From Streptomyces sp. Ag109_O5-1 (GTDB lineage: Bacteria > Actinomycetota > Actinomycetes > Streptomycetales > Streptomycetaceae), in NCBI RefSeq assembly GCF_003814875.1, contig NZ_RKQF01000001.1, positions 3,410,001 to 3,474,000 of the forward strand: 64,000 nt of DNA, given 5' to 3'. Each line of letters opens with the position of its first letter. Within the stretch, counting starts at the first letter, position 1. The notes beneath the pieces are model-generated. The model searched no databases. It was given only the letters and a program-made list of their open reading frames with translations, and was not told where the DNA came from. This document shows positions 53,955 to 62,055 of the stretch, one piece after another. The position numbers were made by a program, and so were the translations under genes.

Positions 53955-54881
53955 TCACCCGCCGACAGCGGTCCCCGTCCCCGTCGGTACCCATTCCGGC
54001 AGCGCTTCCGTCCGCTCCGCCCATGCGGCCGGTGGCCGTCCCGCCTTGCCGCCCGCGAGTACGCCGCCCACGATGGCGCAGGTGGTGTCCACGTCGCCGC
54101 CCACCTGTGCGGTCGTCCAGAACGCCGTCTCGTAGTCGCCGAGGGCGCGTGCCGCCGACCAGAGGGCGAAGGGGACGGTGTCATGGGCGGTCGTACGCCG
54201 TCCGCAGCCCAGTACGGCCGCGACGGTGCCGGCGTCGGCGTAGTCGAGCATGTCGCGGGCGCGCCGCAGGCCCTGGCCGACAGCACTCCTGGGAACCAGG
54301 GAGACGACACCGTCCAGGAGCGCCGCCGGGCTCGGCGGACCGGTGGGCGCGGCTGCCAGCGCCGCTGCCGCGGCGACGGCCATGGCGCCGACCACCGCCT
54401 CACGGTGCTGGTGCGTGGGGTAGGCCGAGATCTCGGCCTGATGGGTGGCCTGCTCCGGATCGTCCGCGTACCAGGCACCCAGGGGCGCGATCCGCATCGC
54501 CGCGCCGTTGCCCCACGACCCCTGCCCGTTGAAGAGGCCTGCGGCCAGCTCACGCCAGTCGCCACCTTCCCGGACGAGGCGGAGCAGTCGGTTGACGGCG
54601 GGGCCGTACCCCCGGTCGAAGTCGTGGTGCGCCGCGAACGAGTGGGCCAGCGCGTCCTGGTCGATGCGGTGGTGGGCGGCCAGGACGGCGACGACGGAGC
54701 AGGCCATCTCCGTGTCGTCGGTCCACTGCCAGACGGCCGGTGGAAGTTCGCGCCGCTTCAGCAGCGGATAGTTCACCGGGACGAAGAACTGCGAGCCCAG
54801 CGCGTCGCCGACGGCGAGTCCGCGCAGGCTGGACAGGGCGCGCTCCAGGCGCCCGGGGATCGAGGAGTCGGTAGCGGTCAT
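53955..54881 (-). CDS. ADP-ribosylglycohydrolase family protein
   Basis: A 308-residue all-helical enzyme that hydrolyses ADP-ribose from proteins or related substrates with two Mg2+ ions. Metal-binding motifs are present: GDALG (about residue 25), WTDDTEM (about 53-59) and GGDVDTT near residue 270. The family includes DraG and bacterial ARH-like enzymes; the target here is unknown. Cytosolic. It precedes no other gene closely and follows the histidine phosphatase on the same strand. Confidence 0.92.
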   Translation of the reverse strand: MTATDSSIPGRLERALSSLRGLAVGDALGSQFFVPVNYPLLKRRELPPAVWQWTDDTEMACSVVAVLAAHHRIDQDALAHSFAAHHDFDRGYGPAVNRLLRLVREGGDWRELAAGLFNGQGSWGNGAAMRIAPLGAWYADDPEQATHQAEISAYPTHQHREAVVGAMAVAAAAALAAAPTGPPSPAALLDGVVSLVPRSAVGQGLRRARDMLDYADAGTVAAVLGCGRRTTAHDTVPFALWSAARALGDYETAFWTTAQVGGDVDTTCAIVGGVLAGGKAGRPPAAWAERTEALPEWVPTGTGTAVGG

Positions 54882-54891
54882 CGCGGCCAGC

Positions 54892-55551
54892 CTAGCCGCT
54901 CATCCAGTGCGGCTCCGGGTCCCGCCAGCGGTCGAAGGGCCGGTCGAGCGTGTACTTGCCGTCGTCTCCGAGGACGAGCATCCGCATCTCGGCGTTCCCG
55001 GGGTTGGAGAGCGACTCGAAGTCCGCGACCGTCCAGTGGAACCAGCGCATGCAGAACAGCCGCATCGCCAGTCCATGGGTCACCAGGAGCACGTTGGGCG
55101 GATGGTCCGGCGCCTCGAAGCTGCGGTACAGGCTCTCCAGGAAGCCGCCGACCCGGTCGTACACGTCGGCCCCGGACTCACCCTGCGGAAAGCGGAAGAA
55201 GAAGTGCCCGTACGCGTCCCGGTACGTCTTCTGCAGTCGTACGTCGTCGCGGTCCTGCCAGTTTCCCCAGTCCTGCTCGCGCAGCCGGGGCTCCTCACGT
55301 ACCCGTATGAGATCCGGGTCGAGGTGGAAGGCGCGGAGTGTCTCGTGCGTCCGGCGGTACGGGGAGACGTACACGCTGACGCGCTCCTGGCCGAAGATCT
55401 CCCGAATGCGCTTTCCGGTCTCCTCCGCCTGCCGTCGGCCCCGGTCGGTCAGGGCCAGTGCGTGGTCGGGTTCCCGCTCGTACACGGAGTCGTCGACATT
55501 GCCGGTTGACTCGCCGTGCCGGACAAGGACGATGCGCCGTGGTCGTGCCAT
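54892..55551 (-). CDS. Histidine phosphatase superfamily protein
   Basis: A 219-residue phosphoglycerate-mutase-like phosphatase. The phospho-histidine motif RHGES is at residues 11-15 and the second catalytic His lies in LLVTHGLAMRLF (about 165). Both active-site arginines (R11; YRR near 66) are visible. It ends 10 bp before the start of the ADP-ribosylglycohydrolase gene, so the two are likely cotranscribed. The substrate is unknown. Confidence 0.9.
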   Translation of the reverse strand: MARPRRIVLVRHGESTGNVDDSVYEREPDHALALTDRGRRQAEETGKRIREIFGQERVSVYVSPYRRTHETLRAFHLDPDLIRVREEPRLREQDWGNWQDRDDVRLQKTYRDAYGHFFFRFPQGESGADVYDRVGGFLESLYRSFEAPDHPPNVLLVTHGLAMRLFCMRWFHWTVADFESLSNPGNAEMRMLVLGDDGKYTLDRPFDRWRDPEPHWMSG

Positions 55552-55637
55552 GCCAAAACCCTAGATCGAATGACGAAAAATCGAGCACTCGGATGGCCCT
55601 CATACAGTGCAGGTCACATAAATTGAGGGTTGGATAT

Positions 55638-56243
55638 TCAAACGATCCAGCTCGGTTCGAGCTCCACGATGTCGCCCGTGAGGGCCGCGATGTCGGCCTC
55701 GGTCTGGGCACGCAACGCCAGCCGCTCGATCCGTTCGGTCCGGTACTTGCCGTGCTCGGCGGCCGACCGCCACATCGACAGGATCATGAACTCGTTCGCC
55801 GGGGCCTCGGCGAACATGCCGCGGATCATGCCGGGCGAGCCGGCCATCGCCGGGTTCCAGACCTTCTCCTGCATCAGGGTGAAGTGCTCGACGCGCTCCT
55901 CGTGCACGCGGCAGTGGGCCACCCGGACCAGGTCGCTGTCCGTGAACCGCGGTTCGAAACCGGTCTTCACGTCGAACCGGTACTCGAACAGCTTGACCTG
56001 CTGGTCCTTGTACGTGCCCGACTGGGACGCGGCCAGACGGTCGTGCGAACGCGCCATGAAGGAGTCGTAGAAGGCACGGCTCTCCCAGAAGGCGAAGGTG
56101 TGCGCCACTCCGGGGCGCTGCCGACTCCAGCCCCCGCCCTGTCCCCGAAATCCCGGCTCCCCCAGAAGCCCCGCCCATTTTCGCTGTCCCCGCTCGAAGC
56201 CCCGGCGGTCCACCACGGTGCAGCGAATCCACTTGACCAGCAC
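55638..56243 (-). CDS. DUF4937 (YdbC-like) family protein
   Basis: A 201-residue soluble protein of the YdbC/DUF4937 type, related in fold to antibiotic-biosynthesis monooxygenase-like ferredoxin-fold domains. Visible family segments are MLVKWIRCTV at the start, HTFAFWESRAFYDSFM (about 48-63) and FMILSMWRSAAEHGKYR (about 155-171). No catalytic residues are assigned; biological role unknown. Confidence 0.78.
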   Translation of the reverse strand: MLVKWIRCTVVDRRGFERGQRKWAGLLGEPGFRGQGGGWSRQRPGVAHTFAFWESRAFYDSFMARSHDRLAASQSGTYKDQQVKLFEYRFDVKTGFEPRFTDSDLVRVAHCRVHEERVEHFTLMQEKVWNPAMAGSPGMIRGMFAEAPANEFMILSMWRSAAEHGKYRTERIERLALRAQTEADIAALTGDIVELEPSWIV

Positions 56244-56391
56244 CGCGCCATCGTAAGGCCATGGGGCGTGGCGTCGGTCACGCTCCGGCTGAGATCACCC
56301 GCGCATGCGCCCCCGCGCGCGTGGCACGATGGACAAAGAGCCTTGGCAGCCCATCAGTTGGGGCAGTGGACCTCTAGGGGGAAGGGGACGC

Positions 56392-56928
56392 GTGGTGAGC
56401 GGTTTCAGCAAGGCGATCAGCAAGGTGGAGGTCGGGGTGAAGTGGGATCCCAGCCCGGCCGGACAGCCGCCCACCGATCTCGACGTCATCGCCGGGACGT
56501 TCACAGCGGCTGACCCGTACGGAACTCCGGCCTACCTGGTGCACTTCGACAGCCGTTCGCCCGACGGCACGATCTTCCTCAACCGGGACAGCCAGGACGG
56601 CAAGGGCTTCGGCTGGGACGAGGTCATGACGCTCGAACTCGACCGGCTCGACGCCCGGTACACGCGCGTGGTCGTCGGAGTCGTCATCCAACAGCGCGCC
56701 GCGCACCGGACGTTCGTGAACGTCCTGAACCCCGCGGTGCGTGTCCGGGAGGGCTACAACGTGCTGGCCCAGGACGACTTCGGCTCGGTCCTCGGGGCGA
56801 CGGCGGCCGCCGTCGCGGAGTTCGTGCGCGACGGATCCGGCGACTGGAGCTTCCGGCCCGGCCTGCACGGCTTCGAGGACGACCCCGTGGTCTTCACCCG
56901 GGCGATGGGCGGGCTCGGCCGGCCCTGA
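56392..56928 (+). CDS. TerD family protein
   Basis: A 178-residue TerD-domain protein, a calcium-binding beta-sandwich family linked to tellurite resistance and stress in bacteria and abundant in Streptomyces. Typical segments are GVKWDPSP near residue 20, DLDVIAG, and the acidic DGTIFLNRDSQDGKGFG (about 63-79). Two consecutive GTG codons occur at 56392 and 56395 behind GAAGGGGAC; either could start. It stands alone and is convergent with nrdJ across a strong terminator. Confidence 0.87.
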   Translation: MVSGFSKAISKVEVGVKWDPSPAGQPPTDLDVIAGTFTAADPYGTPAYLVHFDSRSPDGTIFLNRDSQDGKGFGWDEVMTLELDRLDARYTRVVVGVVIQQRAAHRTFVNVLNPAVRVREGYNVLAQDDFGSVLGATAAAVAEFVRDGSGDWSFRPGLHGFEDDPVVFTRAMGGLGRP

Positions 56929-56951
56929 CGGCTCACGGCCAGGAGCAAACG

Positions 56952-56986
56952 GTAAGGGGCGTCGGCCATTGGCCGACGCCCCTTAC
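56952..56986. terminator. Bidirectional terminator between terD and nrdJ
   Basis: Perfect 16-bp stem GTAAGGGGCGTCGGCC / GGCCGACGCCCCTTAC with an ATT loop, between two convergent genes. Confidence 0.92.
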
Positions 56987-57011
56987 TTCACCACTTCACT
57001 GCGCTGATGCG

Positions 57012-59906
57012 TCAGCTGCAACCGCTGGTCGAGCCGCAGCCCTCGCAGATGTAGCAGGAACCGGCCCGCTGCATCTTCGTACCGCAGGAGAAGCAGAGCG
57101 GGGCGTCGGCCTGGATGCCCAGCTGCATCTCCACCAGTTCGGCGCTGGTGTGCGCCTGCCTCGGGGCCGGCTTGACCACCTCGGGCTTCGGGGCGGCGAC
57201 GGCCTTCAGCTCCTGGGCGCGCGGCGCCGACTGGGCCAGACCCTCGACGTCGACGTCGTCATCGTCGATGGACGGCTCGTACGAGCCGGTCTCCAGGTGC
57301 CGCTGGCGCTCCTCGGCGGAGTGGATGCCGAGCGCGGAGCGGGTCTCGAAGGGCAGGAAGTCCAGCGCCAGGCGGCGGAAGATGTAGTCGACGATCGACT
57401 GCGCCATCCGCACGTCCGGGTCGTCCGTCATGCCGGCCGGCTCGAAGCGCATGTTGGTGAACTTCGAGACGTACGTCTCCAGCGGCACGCCGTACTGGAG
57501 GCCCACGGAGACCGCGATGGAGAAGGCGTCCATCATGCCCGCGAGGGTCGAGCCCTGCTTGGACATCTTCAGGAAGACCTCGCCCAGGCCGTCGTCCGGG
57601 TAGGAGTTGGCCGTCATGTAACCCTCGGCGCCGCCGACGGTGAAGGACGTGGTGATGCCGGGACGACCCTTCGGGAGGCGCTTGCGGACCGGACGGTACT
57701 CGATGACCTTCTCGACCGTCTCGCGGATGGTCGCCTCGGCCTTCTCGGCGACCTCCTCCTTCTCCTTCTCCTTGGTCTTGGCGGAGAGCGGCTGGCCGAC
57801 CTTGCAGTTGTCGCGGTAGATCGCGAGCGCCTTGACGCCGAGCTTCCAGGCCTCGAAGTAGATCTCCTCGACCTCCTCGACGGTCGCCGACTCCGGCATG
57901 TTGACCGTCTTGGAGATGGCGCCGGAGATCCACGGCTGGATGGCGGCCATCATGCGGACGTGGCCCATCGGGGAGATGGCACGCTCGCCCATGGCGCAGT
58001 CGAAGACCTCGTAGTGCTCCTGCTTGAGGCCGGGGGCGTCGATCACATTGCCGTTCTCGGCGATGTGGGCGACGATCGCCTCGATCTGCTCCTCCTGGTA
58101 GCCCAGGCGGCGCAGGGCCTGCGGGACCGTGCCGTTGACGATCTGCATCGAGCCGCCGCCGACCAGCTTCTTGAACTTGACCAGGGCGAGGTCGGGCTCC
58201 ACACCGGTGGTGTCGCAGGACATCGCGAGACCGATCGTGCCGGTCGGGGCGAGGACCGACGCCTGGGAGTTACGGAAACCGTTCTTCTCACCGAGGCGGA
58301 TCACGTCCTGCCAGGCCTCCGTGGCGGCGGCCCAGACCGGGGTGTCCAGGTCGTCCATGCGGACGGCCACGGCGTTGGCGTCGGCGTGCTGCTTCATGAC
58401 GCGGTTGTGGGCGTCCGCGTTGCGGGCGTAGCCGTCGTACGGGCCGACGACCGCGGCGAGCTCGGACGAGCGCTTGTACGCCGTGCCGGTCATCAGGGAG
58501 GTGATGGCACCGGCCAGCGCGCGGCCGCCCTCGGAGTCGTAGGCGTGGCCGGTCGCCATCAGCAGGGCGCCGAGGTTGGCGTAGCCGATGCCGAGCTGGC
58601 GGAAGGCGCGGGTGTTCTCGCCGATCTTCTGGGTCGGGAAGTCCGCGAAGCAGATGGAGATGTCCATCGCCGTGATGACGAGCTCGACGACCTGGGCGAA
58701 GCGCTCGACGTCGAAGGACTGGCTGCCCTTGCCGTCGTCCTTGAGGAACTTCATCAGGTTCAGCGAGGCGAGGTTGCAGGACGTGTTGTCCAGGTGCATG
58801 TACTCGCTGCAGGGGTTCGAGCCGTTGATCCGGCCGGACTCCGGGCAGGTGTGCCAGTGGTTGATGGTGTCGTCGTACTGGATGCCCGGGTCGGCACAGG
58901 CCCAGGCGGCCTCGGCCATCTTGCGGAACAGGCTCTTGGCCTGGACCTCCTCGATGACCTCGCCGGTCATCCGGCCGCGCAGACCGAACTGCCCGCCCTG
59001 CTCGACCGCCTTCATGAACTCGTCGTTCACGCGGACCGAGTTGTTGGCGTTCTGGTACTGGACGGACGTGATGTCGTCGCCGCCCAGGTCCATGTCGAAG
59101 CCCGCGTCACGGAGGGCGCGGATCTTCTCCTCCTCCTTGACCTTGGTCTCGATGAAGTCCTCGATGTCGGGGTGGTCGACGTCCAGGATGACCATCTTGG
59201 CGGCACGGCGGGTGGCGCCGCCCGACTTGATGGTGCCGGCCGAGGCGTCGGCGCCGCGCATGAAGGAGACCGGACCGGAGGCGTTGCCGCCGGAGGAGAG
59301 CAGTTCCTTGGAGGAACGGATCCGGGAGAGGTTCAGGCCGGCGCCGGAGCCGCCCTTGAAGATCATGCCCTCTTCCTTGTACCAGTCGAGGATCGACTCC
59401 ATGGAGTCGTCGACGGACAGGATGAAGCAGGCGGAGACCTGCTGGGGCTGCGGGGTGCCCACGTTGAACCACACGGGGCTGTTGAAGCTGAAGATCTGGT
59501 GCAGGAGGGCGTACGCCAGCTCGTGCTCGAAGATCTCGGCGTCGGCGGGCGACGCGAAGTACTTGTAGTCCTCGCCGGCCTTCCGGTACGTCTTCACGAT
59601 GCGGTCGATCAGCTGCTTGAGGCCGGTCTCGCGCTGCGGGGTGCCGACGGCACCGCGGAAGTACTTGCTGGTGACGATGTTGACCGCGTTCACCGACCAG
59701 AAGTCGGGGAACTCGACGCCACGCTGCTCGAAATTGACCGAGCCGTCGCGCCAGTTGGTCATGACGACGTCACGGCGCTCCCAGCTCACCTCGTCGTACG
59801 GGTGTACGCCGGGGGTGGTGTGGATGCGCTCGATACGCAGGCCCTTGGTGGCCTTCGTTCCCTTCGCGCGGGAACTCCGTGCCGGACCGCTCGCCGTCTC
59901 TGTCAT
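57012..59906 (-). CDS. nrdJ: Vitamin B12-dependent (class II) ribonucleotide reductase
   Basis: A 964-residue adenosylcobalamin-dependent enzyme reducing ribonucleotides to deoxyribonucleotides. A redox-active Cys lies in VSACFILSVDD (Cys160) and the radical-region motif NPCSEY with TSCNLASLNL is near 380. A C-terminal CxxC-rich tail (CFSCGTKM, CYICEGCG) probably relays reducing power and binds zinc. The ATG at 59906 is used. It follows nrdR with 162 bp between, forming the known nrdRJ operon repressed by NrdR through boxes upstream of nrdR. Confidence 0.97.
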   Translation of the reverse strand: MTETASGPARSSRAKGTKATKGLRIERIHTTPGVHPYDEVSWERRDVVMTNWRDGSVNFEQRGVEFPDFWSVNAVNIVTSKYFRGAVGTPQRETGLKQLIDRIVKTYRKAGEDYKYFASPADAEIFEHELAYALLHQIFSFNSPVWFNVGTPQPQQVSACFILSVDDSMESILDWYKEEGMIFKGGSGAGLNLSRIRSSKELLSSGGNASGPVSFMRGADASAGTIKSGGATRRAAKMVILDVDHPDIEDFIETKVKEEEKIRALRDAGFDMDLGGDDITSVQYQNANNSVRVNDEFMKAVEQGGQFGLRGRMTGEVIEEVQAKSLFRKMAEAAWACADPGIQYDDTINHWHTCPESGRINGSNPCSEYMHLDNTSCNLASLNLMKFLKDDGKGSQSFDVERFAQVVELVITAMDISICFADFPTQKIGENTRAFRQLGIGYANLGALLMATGHAYDSEGGRALAGAITSLMTGTAYKRSSELAAVVGPYDGYARNADAHNRVMKQHADANAVAVRMDDLDTPVWAAATEAWQDVIRLGEKNGFRNSQASVLAPTGTIGLAMSCDTTGVEPDLALVKFKKLVGGGSMQIVNGTVPQALRRLGYQEEQIEAIVAHIAENGNVIDAPGLKQEHYEVFDCAMGERAISPMGHVRMMAAIQPWISGAISKTVNMPESATVEEVEEIYFEAWKLGVKALAIYRDNCKVGQPLSAKTKEKEKEEVAEKAEATIRETVEKVIEYRPVRKRLPKGRPGITTSFTVGGAEGYMTANSYPDDGLGEVFLKMSKQGSTLAGMMDAFSIAVSVGLQYGVPLETYVSKFTNMRFEPAGMTDDPDVRMAQSIVDYIFRRLALDFLPFETRSALGIHSAEERQRHLETGSYEPSIDDDDVDVEGLAQSAPRAQELKAVAAPKPEVVKPAPRQAHTSAELVEMQLGIQADAPLCFSCGTKMQRAGSCYICEGCGSTSGCS

Positions 59907-60068
59907 GCCGCCTCCCTCTACGGGCAAAAACGCCCTGAAATGCCACGATGTTCCCGTGACACGCTCTTCTGTTTCGCGTTGCGGGCACGCTGAGCCGCCC
60001 CCGCAACAAGTCCTGGATCGCCGTCCGACATCCGGATCCGGGCCCACCGCCCGGCTCCGGTCCGCCCG

Positions 60069-60620
60069 TCAGCCGGCGATGCGGGCGGGCGCGGGCACCT
60101 GAGCGGCCCCGCCTGGCCCGTGATCGTCCTCCTGGCTCCCCGCTCCCGCGTCTTCGTCGTCCGCGGCGGGGTCCTGCGCCGCCCGCCTGAGCTCCGCGAT
60201 CGCCGCCTCGAAGTCCTCGAGCGAGTCGAACGCCCGGTAGACCGAGGCGAATCGCAGATAGGCGACGAGGTCGAGCTCCTGCAACGGGCCGAGTATGGCC
60301 AGCCCCACGTCATGGGTGGTCAGCTCGGCGCTTCCGGTGGCCCGCACCGCCTCCTCGACCCGCTGGCCGAGCTGGGCGAGTGCGTCCTCGGTGACAGGTC
60401 GTCCCTGGCATGCCTTGCGCACACCGTTGATGACCTTGGTACGGCTGAATGGCTCGGTGACTCCGGACCGCTTGACCACCATGAGCGAGCACGTCTCCAC
60501 GGTCGTGAAACGACGGGAGCAGTCCGGACACTGGCGGCGCCTGCGGATCGACGTGCCGTCGTCGGTCGTACGACTGTCGACCACACGGCTGTCGGGGTGC
60601 CTGCAGAAGGGGCAGTGCAT
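60069..60620 (-). CDS. nrdR: Ribonucleotide reductase regulator NrdR
   Basis: A 183-residue repressor. A zinc ribbon (CPFC at 3-6, CPDC at 31-34) is followed by an ATP-cone domain (about 46-136) that senses ATP/dATP, and an acidic Ala-rich tail. It represses ribonucleotide reductase genes including its own operon. The ATG at 60620 is preceded by GGAGG; a TTG three codons upstream is less likely. Two NrdR boxes lie 108-154 bp upstream. Confidence 0.96.
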   Translation of the reverse strand: MHCPFCRHPDSRVVDSRTTDDGTSIRRRRQCPDCSRRFTTVETCSLMVVKRSGVTEPFSRTKVINGVRKACQGRPVTEDALAQLGQRVEEAVRATGSAELTTHDVGLAILGPLQELDLVAYLRFASVYRAFDSLEDFEAAIAELRRAAQDPAADDEDAGAGSQEDDHGPGGAAQVPAPARIAG

Positions 60621-60727
60621 GATCTCCAACCCTCCTCACAGCAGACTCAATGACCTCGTTGGGCCACATGAGCCCCTCGAAGCAGCCCCAAGCATAAGCG
60701 ATCTCAGAGGCACCGGAGACCCGGGGG

Positions 60728-60774
60728 ACCACAACTTGTGGGCTGCGGTAGCAATCCAACCACTAGATGTGGTG
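60728..60774 (-). promoter_or_regulatory. Paired NrdR boxes upstream of nrdRJ
   Basis: Two 16-bp palindromic boxes, ACCACAACTTGTGGGC (60728-60743) and ACCACTAGATGTGGTG (60759-60774), start exactly 31 bp apart, three helical turns. That spacing is typical of NrdR box pairs, and the nrdRJ operon is a proven NrdR target in Streptomyces. Confidence 0.85.
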
Positions 60775-61049
60775 ATTGGCTGATACATCGCCAGGTTGCG
60801 CGTGTCGCACACGTACCGCTACGGCGAATACGGAGATACCGTGGGCGCCACACGGAGGTCACGTGCGACTCCGGCGCAGATGGGGACGGTCGTCCCGGTC
60901 GGCGCCGGTCCGGATGGCAGACTGGTCACACCCACAAGGCCATCAGTCCGGCGGTGAAGAGTACAACAATGGGACCTTTTGTCCGCCGGGTACCGCGTGA
61001 GCCATACACCCAGACCTGCGATCGCGTCCGGTGAACCGCGTTTTTTCAC

Positions 61050-61065
61050 TCGAACGTGTGTTTGG
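61050..61065 (+). promoter_or_regulatory. LexA SOS box
   Basis: TCGAACGTGTGTTTGG matches the actinobacterial SOS box TCGAAC-N4-GTTCGA at 10 of 12 defined positions (the right arm is GTTTGG). It lies 60 bp upstream of the lexA GTG, giving autorepression. Confidence 0.82.
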
Positions 61066-61124
61066 CGCAACCTTTCGAAAGCAACTACCGTTGTCCAGCA
61101 GGGAGACCATCGAGAGGGGCCGAC

Positions 61125-61904
61125 GTGACCACGACCGCAGACAGTGCCACCATCACCGCCCAGGACCGCTCCCAGGGCCGAATCGACCCGGTGCATGCCA
61201 TGAACGAAGCCGTGAATCCCGAGGGGCACAAGCGCTCCCTGCCGGGCCGACCTCCAGGCATCCGGGCGGACAGCTCGGGCCTGACCGACCGGCAGCGCCG
61301 GGTGATCGAGGTCATCCGGGACTCGGTGCAGCGGCGGGGCTACCCGCCGTCGATGCGGGAGATCGGCCAGGCCGTCGGCCTGTCGAGCACCTCCTCGGTG
61401 GCGCACCAGCTGATGGCACTGGAACGCAAGGGCTTCCTGCGCCGCGACCCGCACCGGCCGCGCGCGTACGAGGTGCGCGGCTCCGACCAGGCCGTCACCG
61501 TGCAGCCCACGGACACCGCCGGCAAGCCCGCCGCGTCGTACGTCCCGCTGGTCGGCCGGATCGCCGCCGGTGGGCCGATCCTCGCCGAGGAGTCGGTCGA
61601 GGACGTCTTCCCGCTCCCCCGGCAGCTGGTCGGTGACGGCGAGCTGTTCGTGCTCAAGGTGGTCGGTGACTCGATGATCGAGGCCGCGATCTGTGACGGC
61701 GACTGGGTCACCGTCCGCCGCCAGCCGGTCGCGGAGAACGGCGACATCGTCGCCGCCATGCTCGACGGCGAGGCCACGGTCAAGCGCTTCAAGCGCGAGG
61801 ACGGCCATGTCTGGCTTCTCCCCCACAACTCGGCCTACGAGCCGATCCCCGGCGACGACGCGACCATCCTGGGCAAGGTCGTCGCGGTACTGCGGCGCGT
61901 GTGA
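61125..61904 (+). CDS. lexA: SOS response repressor LexA
   Basis: A 259-residue repressor-protease. The winged HTH is at about residues 53-115 (PSMREIGQAVGLSSTSSVAHQL). The autocleavage site Ala148-Gly149 lies in RIAAGGPI, with catalytic Ser183 (VGDSMIEA) and Lys220 (GEATVKRF). The N-terminus is extended by about 45 residues relative to E. coli LexA, as is usual in actinobacteria. The GTG at 61125 has GAGAGGGG upstream. It has an SOS box 60 bp upstream and is convergent with the DinG-type helicase. Confidence 0.96.
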   Translation: MTTTADSATITAQDRSQGRIDPVHAMNEAVNPEGHKRSLPGRPPGIRADSSGLTDRQRRVIEVIRDSVQRRGYPPSMREIGQAVGLSSTSSVAHQLMALERKGFLRRDPHRPRAYEVRGSDQAVTVQPTDTAGKPAASYVPLVGRIAAGGPILAEESVEDVFPLPRQLVGDGELFVLKVVGDSMIEAAICDGDWVTVRRQPVAENGDIVAAMLDGEATVKRFKREDGHVWLLPHNSAYEPIPGDDATILGKVVAVLRRV

Positions 61905-61940
61905 CGCCTGGCGGGCGGTCGACTCGCCCGCCCTCAGATC

Positions 61941-61974
61941 GGGCCCCGGAACCCCTGCGCCGGTTCCGGGGCCC
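61941..61974. terminator. Bidirectional terminator between lexA and the DinG-type helicase
   Basis: Perfect 13-bp stem GGGCCCCGGAACC / GGTTCCGGGGCCC with an 8-base loop, 36 bp past the lexA stop and 82 bp past the helicase stop. Confidence 0.88.
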
Positions 61975-62055
61975 TGTACTGTCCGGGACCCCGCCGCCGC
62001 TTGTTTCACATCGAAGGTTGGCCTGGCCGGCGCCGGTCAGGCCGACCCTCGATCA

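Larger units (their letters stand above)
60621..61124. other. nrdR-lexA divergent regulatory region
   Basis: 504 bp holding the two NrdR boxes (60728-60774) and the SOS box (61050-61065). I looked for a cobalamin riboswitch in the nrdR leader and saw none. A short open stretch at 60776-61000 has no family resemblance. Confidence 0.65.

Noticed and set aside
57150..59993. A 947-codon plus-strand frame opposite nrdJ
   Set aside because: Composition artefact of the same kind; the minus strand is an unmistakable ribonucleotide reductase.
60621..60720. A cobalamin riboswitch in the nrdR leader
   Set aside because: I searched for the B12-box and saw no match. Class II reductase operons controlled by NrdR do not need one.
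60776..61000. A 74-codon plus-strand frame between nrdR and lexA
   Set aside because: No good ribosome site, no family resemblance, and it overlaps the regulatory region.
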